Positions 1-12,231 of a stretch of DNA of 64,000 nt are shown here, piece by piece (position 1 is the first letter of the stretch; every line of letters starts with the position of its first letter). This DNA comes from Pterois miles. Lineage: Eukaryota > Chordata > Actinopteri > Perciformes > Scorpaenidae. Made by a program: the position numbers and the translations under genes. Under the pieces are notes generated by a model. The model saw nothing but the letters and a program-made list of their open reading frames with translations. It searched no databases and was not told where the DNA came from. The stretch lies in the NCBI GenBank assembly GCA_947000775.1, contig CAMQGK010000008.1:5358501-5422500 (forward strand), given 5' to 3'.

Positions 1-80
1 TATTTTTACACTGAAGTATTGTTACTTTTACTTAAGTAAAGGATCTTAATACTTCTTCCACTACTGCAGTGTCGTCACGA
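1..80. repeat. fragment of a dispersed teleost repeat at the window edge
   Basis: The start carries CTTAAGTAAAGGATC followed by ATACTTCTTCCACTACTG, a form common in fish interspersed repeats. It is cut by the window edge. A segment nearby (about 75-110) resembles 4674-4708. Confidence 0.4.
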
Positions 81-953
81 TGCCACCTGTTGATTAGTTT
101 GAAAAGAAACACTGACTATTGTACTTGTGAACCATTATAATAGTAAAAATATTTTTTTGTGTTATTATTATAAAATTATTTTCTAGTACAGGATTGCTTT
201 TTTGTTTTTGCCCTCTTCATGTATATTTTCAGTAGTTTGGATAAAAGTAATACATAAGCTCCAGGTCATTCACTCAAACATGCACACACTCACATCTACT
301 GTCCCTTGTATTCACAATGTACGTTATTTGAGAAAATTGATCCTATCTACGATCTGCTCCGTCATTGGACAGCTGACACAGAGACCAAACTAACCTCAGC
401 CTCATTTTCCAACCATATAGGAATCCTCAGACCGTGAGGAGCCCAGATATGGATCTAAAAAGCATCGGTCCGACCTGTCGTCGTGACTTCTGTTTCCATT
501 TGGGAGATATGGCGTCATAGCCCAGGGGAAATGGGGTATATTAAGACAGATGGAAGGGCTCCTATTTGTTGAGCAGCCATGTTGTTTTGGTAGCGGCCTC
601 GTCAGCGATTGGCTGTGCCGCCGTGTTGAAGCCTGTGATTGAAAATAAAGAGAGAAAAATAGACTCGCTGACTGATGAACCTTCAGTGGGACTGAACATA
701 CAGTTCACTGAGAGTCTGTGGGGGTTTTATACTCATGAGGTCCAAATGGGGCCCACACAATCCATGGGGGTCCCTATGGAAACTTTAGGCTACTGAAAAG
801 ATTCTGTCTTATCAGGATTGTGATTAAAAATTAAATGTTTCCTCGGGGCCCCAGAGTGTCAGACAGGTCTGCAAGTAAAGTAAATCATCAGTGAAATCCT
901 CCAATATGAAGATGTTTTATGGAGGTTTTTCAGCAACAGCAGACAGCTGATTT
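81..953. other. no gene recognised
   Basis: AT-rich DNA with a 76-codon plus-strand frame at 566-796. That frame matches no family I know and has no splice context or neighbours that support it. Confidence 0.5.
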
Positions 954-1345
954 AAAGGGGACATATGCTCAGTTCCAGGTTCACACTTGTATTTTGGGGT
1001 TTTACTAGAACACATTTGCATGTTTTCATGTTAAAAAAAAACACAATATTTTTCTCATACTGTCTGTCTGAATATACCTGTATTCACCCTCTGTCTGAAA
1101 CGTCTCGTTTTAGTGCCTGTCTCTTTAAGACTCCCTCCTGAAAAAGCCATGTCTGCTCTGATTGGCTTACAAGAAAAATATGGTGCACCTTTGCAAAAGT
1201 AGCTGTTTAAATTTGAGTTCATGCATTGAAAAAGTGAATTTTTCAAGAAATAAAAGCAAAAAGATCTGATAAACTCACTGTATGCTACCTGTCCATCACT
1301 AAATGAGTAAACAAAATGAAGCATTTAGCAGTTAAAGAGCCAGGT
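954..1345 (+). mobile_element. MITE with TTAAAGG-type end, copy 1
   Basis: Starts TTAAAGGGGACATATGCTC and continues with text shared with 62713-63178 in inverted orientation, including the 'tattttgggg' and 'cctgtattcaccctctg' blocks. The right end was not resolved. Confidence 0.6.
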
Positions 1346-1589
1346 ATTTCCCTCAGGAGTGGGTGGAGACCAAAACAGAGCCAAAAGGGGACTGAATATT
1401 GCAGTTACATCCGTTAGCTGGCCAGAGACACAACTGCACAACTGAATGCTAATGTTGCTCCATAACTATTTGCTGTTCGGTGATAACATGTCAGAGTTTA
1501 AAGTTTATTACTAGCAACAAAATGCTTTCACTTCCTCGAGAGTAACATTTAAGGAACAAAAGAGTAGCGTTCAGGTAAAGTTAGCATTG

Positions 1590-2643
1590 AAATCTAATTG
1601 TGAGTATCTTGATTGGTATTGCAATTGCGATACATTAGTATTGTGATTTTCACTGAAACATATTAAAATGATTATGGTGTGATTTTTGTGGCGATCTGTA
1701 CCAAACAAAGATATTTTCTTGGGTCTGTAGAATATGATGTGTAAGCATGAACATCTCTGCAGCGCGACAAAGTCATGTTTTCTAATTAGGGCTATCAATC
1801 ACTTGAAATATTTAATGGTTAATAATCACGTGTTTATTATGATTAATTGCAAATTAATCACATATTTGTTATCAAAATGTACCTTAAAGGGAGATTTGTC
1901 AAGTTTCTAATTCTTATCAACATGGGAGTGGGCAAATATACTGTTTTATGCAAAAATATGTAGATATTTATTATTGAAAATCAATTAGCACAAAACAATG
2001 ACAAATATTGACCAGAAACCCTCACAGCTACTGCATTTACCTTAAAAATATGCTCAAATCATAACACGGCAAACTGCAGCACAACAGGAAACAACAGCTG
2101 TCAGTGTGTTGACTAGACTATGACTTGCCCCAAACTGCATGTGATTATCATAAAGAGGGCATGTCTGTAAAAGAGAGACTGGTGGGTACCCAGAGAACCC
2201 ATTTACATTCACATATCTCGAGGTCAGAGGTCAAGGGAGCCAGTTGAAAAAGGCCTGGACAGTTTTTCCTCAACAAAAAGTTTGGAGCGTTAGCTATCCT
2301 CCTCCGTGACAAGCTAGTATGACATGGTTGGTACCAGTAGATTCCTCAGGCTTTATAGTTTCATATCACACCAGTATCCTTAACTTAAAAAAAACAAAAA
2401 ACACTACAACCGAACAATCAATTGCATGTAAGCGTTAAAGAAATTAGTAAATTTGTCTTTATATTGCATTAATGTTGACAGCCCTATTTCTAATATTCAC
2501 AATTATTTCATTTTAAATGGCATTTTGACGTGTTTACCCTTTAACAAATATTACAACTGCCTCCTAGTCCTTCAATTTTCAAATTGTGATATAGCCATAT
2601 TGTGATTTTGATGAAATTTCCTTTAATTGTGCAGCCCTAATTA
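1590..2643. mobile_element. older hAT-like element interrupted by the 1787-2486 insertion
   Basis: The flanks at about 1590-1786 and 2487-2643 read continuously as one element ending GTGCAGCCCTAATTA. They match the uninterrupted copy at 57009-57354. The outer left end is unclear. Confidence 0.6.
1787..2486. mobile_element. 700-bp hAT-like MITE with intact 8-bp target duplication
   Basis: Left end TAGGGCTATC, right end GACAGCCCTA, flanked on both sides by TTTCTAAT (1779-1786 and 2487-2494). Terminal repeats plus an 8-bp duplication are the hAT signature. No transposase is encoded. A diverged copy lies inverted at about 55165-55815. Confidence 0.85.
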
Positions 2644-2871
2644 GCACTAGCTGTACATAAAAAACTGACAAAAACTGTTCAACAAATTAAATTCATCCTC
2701 ATTTTAATGAGGAAATATAAGATGCACAAGAAAAAAAACAGCGTGTACAGTGGAGTGCAGGGTTACGGCTCACATCCGCACATGTATAATAATACTAACT
2801 TGTGTGTGTCGGGGAGAATGTACAGACACAAGTGTGTGTCAGTACATGCACAATCATGTCTTGGAGGCCCC

Positions 2872-2872
<1 letters not shown>

Positions 2873-2911
<39 letters not shown>
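2873..2911. repeat. (TG)n microsatellite
   Basis: Uninterrupted TG dinucleotide run. Confidence 0.95.
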
Positions 2912-2915
<4 letters not shown>

Positions 2916-3889
2916 AACATGAAGCACCTGCTGCGTTGCTGCAGGAAGCACCTGTCAGCGGTCGTCTCCTCGCTGCAGCCTGTCGACATGAGGGTTTGAT
3001 CCTGAAACTCCCCAAACACACACACTTACACAGACACTAACAGACAACTTAAGCCCGCAGGCTCGTTCTGCTGCAGGGGCAGCAAGTCACGTTTAAACCG
3101 ACGACACACACTTTTCTAAAAAGACGCTGAGGGCGAGGGAAGGCCCGCTGTGGTGGCATATACATAGAAACCCAGGATCTTCTTTTTCTCTGGCATGGGA
3201 GGCAGCAGTGTGCGTTTGGGAGTGTGTGGTATTATGTTTACAACCTGCTGGGGGTACGTTTTACGAGAGGTGACTCCAGCCAGAGCCAAAGTTCAACTAG
3301 ACCTCTTGCAACATTTATTTATATCTATTTTTTTCCCACACACACACACACATTTCTTGTGCATCTCTTCCTCAAACACTCACTCAGGTTTCTTACCTAA
3401 GAGCTCCAGTCCAGCTCAGCAGGTTTCACCGTCACACTGTTTTCAGGACACAAACACACACAGAGAGAGACACACACTGGGCTTCTGTTAACCTGAGAGG
3501 CGGAGGGTCAATCCCTGTGATCCGCAGCCTGCATGCCTTCCATACAGACACGCCGCCAACACCGCAACCTGACTCCCAGCTAGATTAGGACTAATCAAGC
3601 ATGGCACAGCTCCGGGCAGCAACACCATGACACACATATACACACACATATATATACACACTACTACAAACATGTGCAAACCAGCAGCATTTGCTGTTTT
3701 ACATTTTCAACTAATGCTGTTTTCAAGAGCAGAAGTGTTGCCACCCTATTCTCCTCCCTTCACTCGTTTGTCTCTCTTCAATCACAAAAAAAAAAAAAAA
3801 AAGAAATCTTCCACCCTGCAGGGTAAAATTACACCAGTTCTCTCTTCATGTATGTTATATCAAAGGGGATTCATCCCCCATATGTCAAA

Positions 3890-4410
3890 AAACAATACCT
3901 CCATTTTAATTACATATACTGGTGCTTGCGTCTACAAAAAGTTTAATGGACCAAATTGACAAAACTGTGGACAGCCAAGATTGTAAATATAAAAGTAAAT
4001 ACACTCCAAGATGATAAAAAAATAAATAAATTTAAATACAGTATACAGTTAGTTCCACCTTATGAAGGCCAGTAAGATCTATAGTATATATAATATACAG
4101 TATATATACATATATACAGTATGTATAACCGCTGTTCCCTCTTTTCACATTTTTGCCATTTCTGTCTTTCATTCACACATATTCATTTTGATTACTGTGC
4201 ATTGTGTTTGCTTCTACAAAAGGTCTGTTCATGGATCCCAAACAATCAATCAATCATTGAGAATTCATCCTGATGCAGCTCAAGTGTGTCAAAACACGTC
4301 AGAAATTCAAGATGATAAAAAACGAAATTTACACGCAGCACATGCAGCCAGTAAGATCTGTGGTTGTTTGCATGTGATTGATTTAAAAAAAAAAAAAAAA
4401 AAAAAAAACA
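3890..4410. repeat. diverged tandem duplication of about 280 bp
   Basis: Blocks around TCTACAAAA (3931, 4212), AAGATGATAAAAAA (about 4008, 4306) and GCCAGTAAGATCT (4069, 4347) recur in the same order at spacings of 278-297 bases. The second unit ends in a long A run (about 4385-4408). Confidence 0.55.
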
Positions 4411-6383
4411 ATGTGTGTATCAGAACTGTGATGTTTCCTTTTTAAAATAAAGCAAATAAAGGAGTAACCATATTATATATATTTTTATGATACAATAGAA
4501 ATGAACATATTAGTGAACACATTTAATGCCCTTAAGTGTACTAAATCAAAATAGCCTGAAGCTTGAAATAAATGTACAGAGCTGTAGATAACAGTGCAGT
4601 TACTATAAAACTATAATTATTTTAAAAATTATAAAAATTAATCTGAGTTATTTGGCTACATTATAGTTGCAAGGGAGTCACAATGCGGCCTGTTGATTAG
4701 TTTAAAAAATAAAAACAAAACAAAAAAATAATCTGCTGGGAATTTGTGAGCCAACAGAGTAAAGGTAAAAACTTTTTTTTTTTAATTATCATTATCAAAT
4801 TTTGTCAAATACAGGTTAAATATTATCAAATACAGGTTTGATTTTTTTAAAAATCCAAAACAATTTGGGCATTCAGACGACATTAGAGGGTCATGATACT
4901 CATGATTGTGATAAATACAAATCTTTGTAGCATTTAAAATGTAGGCTACTGAGCAATTTGACATTGAAAATATGTTTAATAGATGTGTATTATATGCCTT
5001 TTTGTCTGTAGACATTTAGTTTAAATTAAGGTTATTCAAGATTGAAAAGTGAAAGATTAGTAGACATCTAAACTCGGTGTTGTTTCAATCTGTGAATATG
5101 ACAAAAAATATGAAGTTATACTGTGAATGTGGGGGTTTGTAGTGCTTATTAGATGTAATGATGCTTTTGAAATATGGCTATATGTAACCAATAAATCTTG
5201 TGGTCAGTATAGGAGCTAAATCATAGAGGTGATGTTGATCTATTGCTCAGTGGATAGCAACAGCATTTTTCTGTTAGTGGCAGTTGAAGGGTTGTATGCT
5301 ACTTGTAGCCTGAGATCACCTCCAAAAATTTACCTATTTTCACAATAATGTCAAGGTCAGAAAAATCTTTGTTGCGTGTTGGTTTGTGTTTGTTTTCCAA
5401 ACGACTCTGCCACCATACGCAGCAAAGAATCTCCACATAAATAACACAACTGTATAATCATAGACGAGACAGTATGAAACAAGTGTTGTCACATGTCCAG
5501 AAACTGACTCCTCTGGTAAAAATGTTCCCAGCAGCCCCAGGTGTCGACCAGTCGTCTGGTCACAAACGTCTGGGACGTCTCAGGCCGTCCTCGGCTTTGT
5601 AGTCTGTAGCCTGAACCCCGTTTTGTCTTTGTAGTCGCCAAGCGGAACTTTATTTTGGCAGCCACCGTGTTAGAGGGGACAGGTGATTTATGACGCCGAG
5701 GGGCAGCGGGGCGAGCCGCCATTTTCTCTCTGTTTGCTCTGGATGTTGTTATGGCGTCCACACAGAGTCTATTAGTGCTGGAGAGCCGGAGTCGGGGTCC
5801 AGGATTAGTGATCAAAAGAGAGAGGGGGGTAAAAGGTTGTGGGGTAACACTAGCCCGGCCTGCCCAGGTGGTGCAGCTGAAAAGAGATTCCCCATCTGTG
5901 GTGTGGATGGGTCGAACATGGGCCGTATGCGTGTGTGTTTGCTTCCAACATGGTGTGTGTGAGTGACTTTTATGAGGCGTACACTTCGTGGTGAACTCCG
6001 TCTAGTTGGATTTGAACCGTAGCCAATTGGTTTTCAAGCTCGGGGAGGTGACCCCTGACCTTTTTTACAACATCTGCATCCCTGACTTTCCTTCAGCCAC
6101 ATTTTAACTTCACATCGCTCCCTATGCCACCCGGCCTATAACATCAGCATGAATAATATAATATGATTTTCTAGCTGATATGGACAAGATGTCCAAAAAG
6201 AGTAAAAACAAAATGCTATTATTGTATGTTCAAGTGTAATTTAAATTAATTTAAATCATAAGCTGACCTAGTTGCAGGTTTGTGAGAACTAATGTAACAT
6301 ATGGAAAAAGTGTGGAATGAGTTTTGACATCTGACAACTAAAAAAAAAAGCTAAATAAAAATGCTTATGTAAATGTTTCACAT

Positions 6384-6389
6384 TTTATT
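6384..6389 (-). terminator. candidate poly(A) signal of the BCR/ABR-like gene
   Basis: An AATAAA hexamer on the minus strand lies about 165 bases past the stop codon at 6554. It would give a short 3' UTR. The region is AT-rich, so chance occurrence is possible. Confidence 0.4.
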
Positions 6390-6553
6390 TAATTAGAACT
6401 GAAAATGTTAAAGCTTGAGTTGCAAAAAGTGACAAAAATAGAAAAACAGTCCATGTTTTTATGAATAAATACTTGTCTCAGAGTTTTAGTACAGATATAT
6501 TTCTTTACACACAGTATATTTTTGCTGCCAGTCGTGACACTGATGGTGGTCTC

Positions 6554-9500
6554 TCACATGTGGGTGGTCTCTTCTTCAGCGTCTGTGTCATGTGGCTGAA
6601 ACGTCTGGGCTTCAGGGAGGTTGTTGCACTGCAGGTAGCAGAAAACCACTTGGACCTGAAGCACACAGTGAAGTGTGTAAAATATCATTTAACCTGCAGA
6701 CTGTGGCAACACGTCAATACCTCTCATTGACAAAATAAAAACTCATTTAAAAGTCTAACTTATTATCCAGTAATGTGAGTTATTTTACATGTTTTCATTA
6801 TAATATATTGTACCTTATATGAAGAGTAACTACCACTTTTTTTTTTTTTTTTTTAAAAAAATGGCAACACACAAAGTACAGTATGTCTTATTATTATTAT
6901 CATACCAAGACATTTACTTTCAATTATATAACTCAATTCTTTGTTTTTACATAATTTATCTATTTATAATCAGAGGCTTAACTGAACATAATAAATTCAT
7001 CTTAATACTACATTTCAGATTTTTTTTTGTTTCAAAAAATATTTTTTTATTCGCAAATGACATATTTTGATGACAGTGGTCATGTCCTCTGTATTTTATG
7101 GTAATTTGGGGGGTTAGCAACCTGAAGGGCTAGGTAAACAATTAAAAACTAATTGGTGGGTATTTCATAAACTGACTCCTTTTTTTTTATTTTATATTTT
7201 TAATTTTCATTATTTTTGGTCAACAAAAAAGGATTCAGCATTTCCTTACAATAACTGTTTTCTTGTTAGCATGGAAAATGCTTCAAAGTACCCTTTAAAT
7301 TATGATGCAAAATAAACACAGTTAACTGAATAAAAAAAAAAATAGTTTTATATTTAAATACTTTTTCCTAAATCAGAAATTACAAAAAAAAAAAAAAAAG
7401 ATAAATTTGATCCTCAAAAATGCAGCAGTTTAGAAAGGAAAGACTTATTTTGGCAGAAAATCTCTTGCAAAATAAATAATTTTTCTCTAAGTATCCAGTA
7501 CTTTTCTCTGCTTGATCCCCACCTGCACCACCACCTCCTGGGTGATATCCACTGTGGGGCCGCCGTGCCCCAGTCCAACCACAGGAGGGCGGAGAAGGCT
7601 CGGACCGAACACCGTTGCCAGGTTCAGCAGAGACATCCTGTTGACGTCCTGCTTCTCAGAGACTCTGAAGAAAAATGATAAGAAATATAAGGTGCAGTGA
7701 ACTGGAACATACTGTTAAACATGTTCAGAGAGATTAGTGCAACAATCTACAGGCTCTCTTATCATTTCCTGTCGGATAGAAGGAGTCAGGAGTTGTTATG
7801 TTGTGTGCTGATTGTTGTCAGACCGTTGGAGGTGGTGCAGGAGGTACAGGAAGGTGTGGCGGTTGGGGTCAGGACAGGAGTGCAGCAGGGACAACATGGA
7901 GACAAGCCGGGAGTTTATGTCCTGGATGTCTACAAGGGAGAGAAAATGCATCCATGTGACATTCAGAGCACTTTTATGCTCAATTCACGTGGCTGAGAGG
8001 CCATTTCAAGAATAAAAGAAGCCAAATTTAGTGTTAAATTAACTTATAAAACCAGAGTCATTTAGAGACATTTTCTACTCTACAATTCGGGTCAAACAAA
8101 CTGGAAATTCACGACTGTAGCCTGAATAAAAACAGAGGGCTATGACCTACGGAGAAATGTTTTGAGGGATTATTTCCTGGCCGATTTCACTTTAAAGCTA
8201 CAGCGAATTTCACTCTTAACATATCCACTTAGACAATAGGTCTAAAAGGTGCAACCTAAAGTGTGTAATGGCCTCAAACTTGAACAACTTAATAAAGAAA
8301 CACCAGTTTAATCCCTCCATGTTACAGTGAAGAACATGTTCTTGTGATGTGTTTTACCCAGAGTCCTGGCCAGGCTCTGAAACATCTCAGTGGGTATGAG
8401 AGGCTCAGGCAGCTCTCTGAAGTACAGTTTGAGGACGCCAGAGACGGCATTCACCTCAGCGCTTCTCAGCCGGGTCACTGCTTCACGCAGATCTGAGGGC
8501 AGACAATGTCATCAGTATTACAGTACAGTATCTTCTTGTACCATATACTTCCTTCCTCAGAAGCGCAAGATAAATACACTTCTCATAGAGCTGAGAAGCT
8601 CTTTTCTTTTTTTTTTTTTTTTACAGTGGTGATATGAACTATTTTGCATGCATAACAAACATGAGACATCCAAAAATCCAACATGGTAATATTTGTGGGA
8701 GTGAGCAGAAAGTGAAGTTTCAGAGCTCTTTCTTACTGCTGTCGAATGCAGTCTTGAGTGTGCCGATGTCACTGGTGGTTCCTGAAACCCTGTAGATGCC
8801 GACCTCGTCCATGCCTCTCCTCTCGACCTCCTCCACGCAGCAGCGCACCACATGTGGGACGAGCACTCCCTCCTGTCTGACACACGATTAAAAGACGTCT
8901 GACATGGATGGGTTGTTTCATTCCAGATTCCACTCTTGCCACACTTCTGCTTCTATTCAGCCCACTCTCCCATACAACATACAGCTTTCTGTTTCAAGCT
9001 TCTTTAGACGCCCACATGAGCCCAGACAGGGTTAGCGACAACTTACTGAGCCACCGTTTCAATGGGGACGCAGAAGACGGGTTGTTGTTGAGCTGTAGAG
9101 CTGGGTGGTTCAAGTGGGTGGGGGCAGTACTTCAGGGAGAGCGTCACCTCCACCCGGCCAAGGTGTAGAGTCTGTCTCCTCCACCGATTACTCAGGGTTT
9201 TAGAGTCCAACTAATAGAAAAACACAAAATATTACAGCGGAGACACGATGGCAGAAGAACAAATATTGTATTATGAATCTAAAAATAAAACGGTTTAGAT
9301 GTGAGTCTGATGAAACTGTTGAGGGCTGTTTTCAACCCTGACTTCTACCTTTGTACAGGTATTACATACATACCACATGCAAACACTGATGAACTAACAT
9401 GGAGCCCGCAGCTAAAACACTGCAGGCCATAACAAATGTCAGCAAAATCCCTTTCATGCACTTTATTTTTGATATTTTTAAAGCTGTATTAATCAATTTT

Positions 9501-12193
9501 TTAGCCACTAGGGGGGACTGTATGCAGTATAAGAAGTAGATGTAGTAGTCACCATGTAGTAGGTTTGTGTACTGACATTATTAAGCCTCAAGTTTGGCAT
9601 TTTGGCCGTCCCCATCTTGGTTTTTTGCAGCCAGAAGTGACCTGAGAGAGCGAAGCTAAGTACAATCTGACGTTAAGAAAGGCATTTTTAGGTAACCAAA
9701 AATGTTACAATTAATTTTCATGGGCTGAAAAGTTCTTAGAGGTAAACATGGACAACGTCGTGGTAGCGACCTTTCAATCGCAAGATAGCCACGCCCTAAA
9801 TCATCCCGTTTTATGGTCAGTTTGACTCTAAATAGAAGTCAAAGAAGACTTGAAACTAGCGATTGAGACCATAAACTCATGTTTACAATGTTTACTGAGG
9901 TAATAAATCAAGTGAGAAGTAGGGTAATTTTCTCATAGACTTCTATACGTGATTTGGCAGTGCAGCTTTAATCATTTGACCCATTTTTGATATAATACTG
10001 TTTATTAATATTTGTAGCTTTCTATATTTTACATGACTTTAACTGTTATTTCTGTCATTCTCTGGTGTTATGCGTTTAATGCCCGGCTTCAAAGCTCATT
10101 TTTTTCATGATGATAATAAGTCCTTCTTCTTACCGTCACAGAAGCTTTACCCAGGACGGCATCATCGTGTCTATCAGACTGACTCACACAGAGCACCCTC
10201 AGTTCCTGAGCCCCGTCCACCTGGAAACACAGCTCCTGTTTGACAGAAACAATGTACTGTTAACACTGACGACAGCAGCGTCGTAAAGCCACAACATGTC
10301 TTATTTTAAGCCTTTTGATCCTGGCTACCAGTTGGATTTAGTGTAGATTTTACTGCCGCTGATCATGTTTAAAGCGTGGCATGGTCTGGCCAGAGCGCCA
10401 ACTTTTTAATCCTCCTGAAGCCTGACATCAGGTCGGATGCTGTCTAGACATGAAGATGTCATATACTGTACCACCCTGGACTCTGGCTGACAGATCATCT
10501 GCCTTTTAAATCAGTGTTAACTCCCTTTTATTCAAGATTATATATATAATCAACTAACCTGGTCCCAATGTGGGTTGAGGCTGTGGACTGATGAGTGTGT
10601 CTGGGCTTGTTTATCATAAAACTCATGGCCATCTACTTCCACACACACATACACACCTGAAAAAGACAGAGTGACCTCTAGGTCATCATTCAGATAGGTC
10701 CTAATTGGTTATCTGGCGTGATTAAAAAGATAAATCTCATATTAAAAACATACAGGCTGGCTGCTGCAGGCCGTAGGCGGAGTGGACGGCCACACTCAGA
10801 GTCCCACACAAAGACTCCTCGTTCTCCACTGGTGACAGACAAAGACATAAATATCCTGAAGCTCACAGGATTTAATCGTCCTGAACAGAAGTGAAACTGA
10901 GCGAGACGAGAAAGACGTAAAGACAGTGTTTCAGCATTAAAAGATCAAAAGGAAAAGTAAAGCTATACCCAGAGTCGGTGTGTTATATTTCAGATACAGG
11001 ATGTGATTGTGCACTGAGGAAAAGAGGTCGATAGAGAGGTGGTGGCTGTACCGGCGTTCGTGCTGTGAAGTGGCGGCTGCTGGGTCATTCTCAGTTTCAC
11101 ACATGCGCTGGTGAGCGTGAGGAGGTCTGGAGGGACCGTTTCTATGTCTGTTAAACAACACACAGCAAATATAAAAGCACCAATCAGCTTCCAGAACCAC
11201 AGTAACTAACGGAAAGATAAAACAATAAGAGGCTTGTCAGTGATGCTCGTGCCCCTGTTTCTATTTGACAGTTACAGTAGGTTGAGGTAGTTTGTGTAGT
11301 AGACGGATGCTGAAGGCCTGAGACCCTAAAATGGGAAGTCTTTGGTTTCCACTTTCATTGTGCCCATTTTTTATGCAATTTAAAGCAATTATTATATGTT
11401 CTTGAACTGTTTAATAGGGCTGCACCCTCTTAGCCGATTAGTCCACTAATCAGTCGTTTTGACCTTAGCTGACAAAGATTTTTCTAGTTGATCAGTCATT
11501 TTATGCTTTTTTCACACTGAATGACTTATTTTAAAGACACTTCGGAGCACATCTCTGGTAAACACAAGATTTAAAGTGGTGCTTTTGTGTGATTTTTTGT
11601 GGAGATTTATGGGTCTGAATAAATCAACTAATCGCTTAGTGGACTAAGAATTCCTTTGGTTGATGACAGCCCTCGTTTTTATATTTATTCTTTCCAGAAA
11701 ACAAATTTTACGTTTGCAAAATTACCATCATTGGGAATCACTTTGAATATTGTAGTCATAATATTGAGGTGCCTGTGTGATGACTTTGGCGGATTAGTCT
11801 TTTCTATTTGAGCAAGGAACCTTCAGAGCTCAGTAGCCGCAGCTTCGCTGATTTGTTCTGTGTTTTATACTCCAGTGTTAATATTTTTAACAGGGATGTT
11901 ATTCTCTGTTTCCTGCGCGGGAGTACAGATGTAAATTAGCTTATGGCTAACTCTGGTACAGCTAAGAAGCTGTGCACTGTCAAATAAATAAATAAAAATA
12001 AATATTCATTGGCAGAGACTATAACCCTCAAACATATTTTCTATATTATAGTCATTTTTATCAAGCTGCTAAATAATGTTTGTATGTTTGTTTATACACT
12101 TCAATAAAGAAATTTTTGAACCTGTTTACCTACAAAAAATGTTTCTTTTCTAGCAAACTTGTTTCTTGGGCTATACAAAGTCAGAAAATAATA

Positions 12194-12231
<38 letters not shown>

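Larger units (their letters stand above)
2644..6383. other. intergenic, no gene recognised
   Basis: Microsatellite, A/T runs and the tandem duplication noted separately. 5640-5960 is the only GC-rich part: it carries GCCGCCATTTTC (YY1-like, about 5714) near an ATG at 5751, but no exon could be confirmed. 5970-6380 shows nothing. Confidence 0.5.

Noticed and set aside
566..796. 76-codon frame near the left edge
   Set aside because: No recognisable family, no splice partners and no codon signal strong enough to call it a gene.
2707..3025. Overlapping Cys/Val- and His/Thr-rich frames
   Set aside because: They are translations of the TG microsatellite in several frames.
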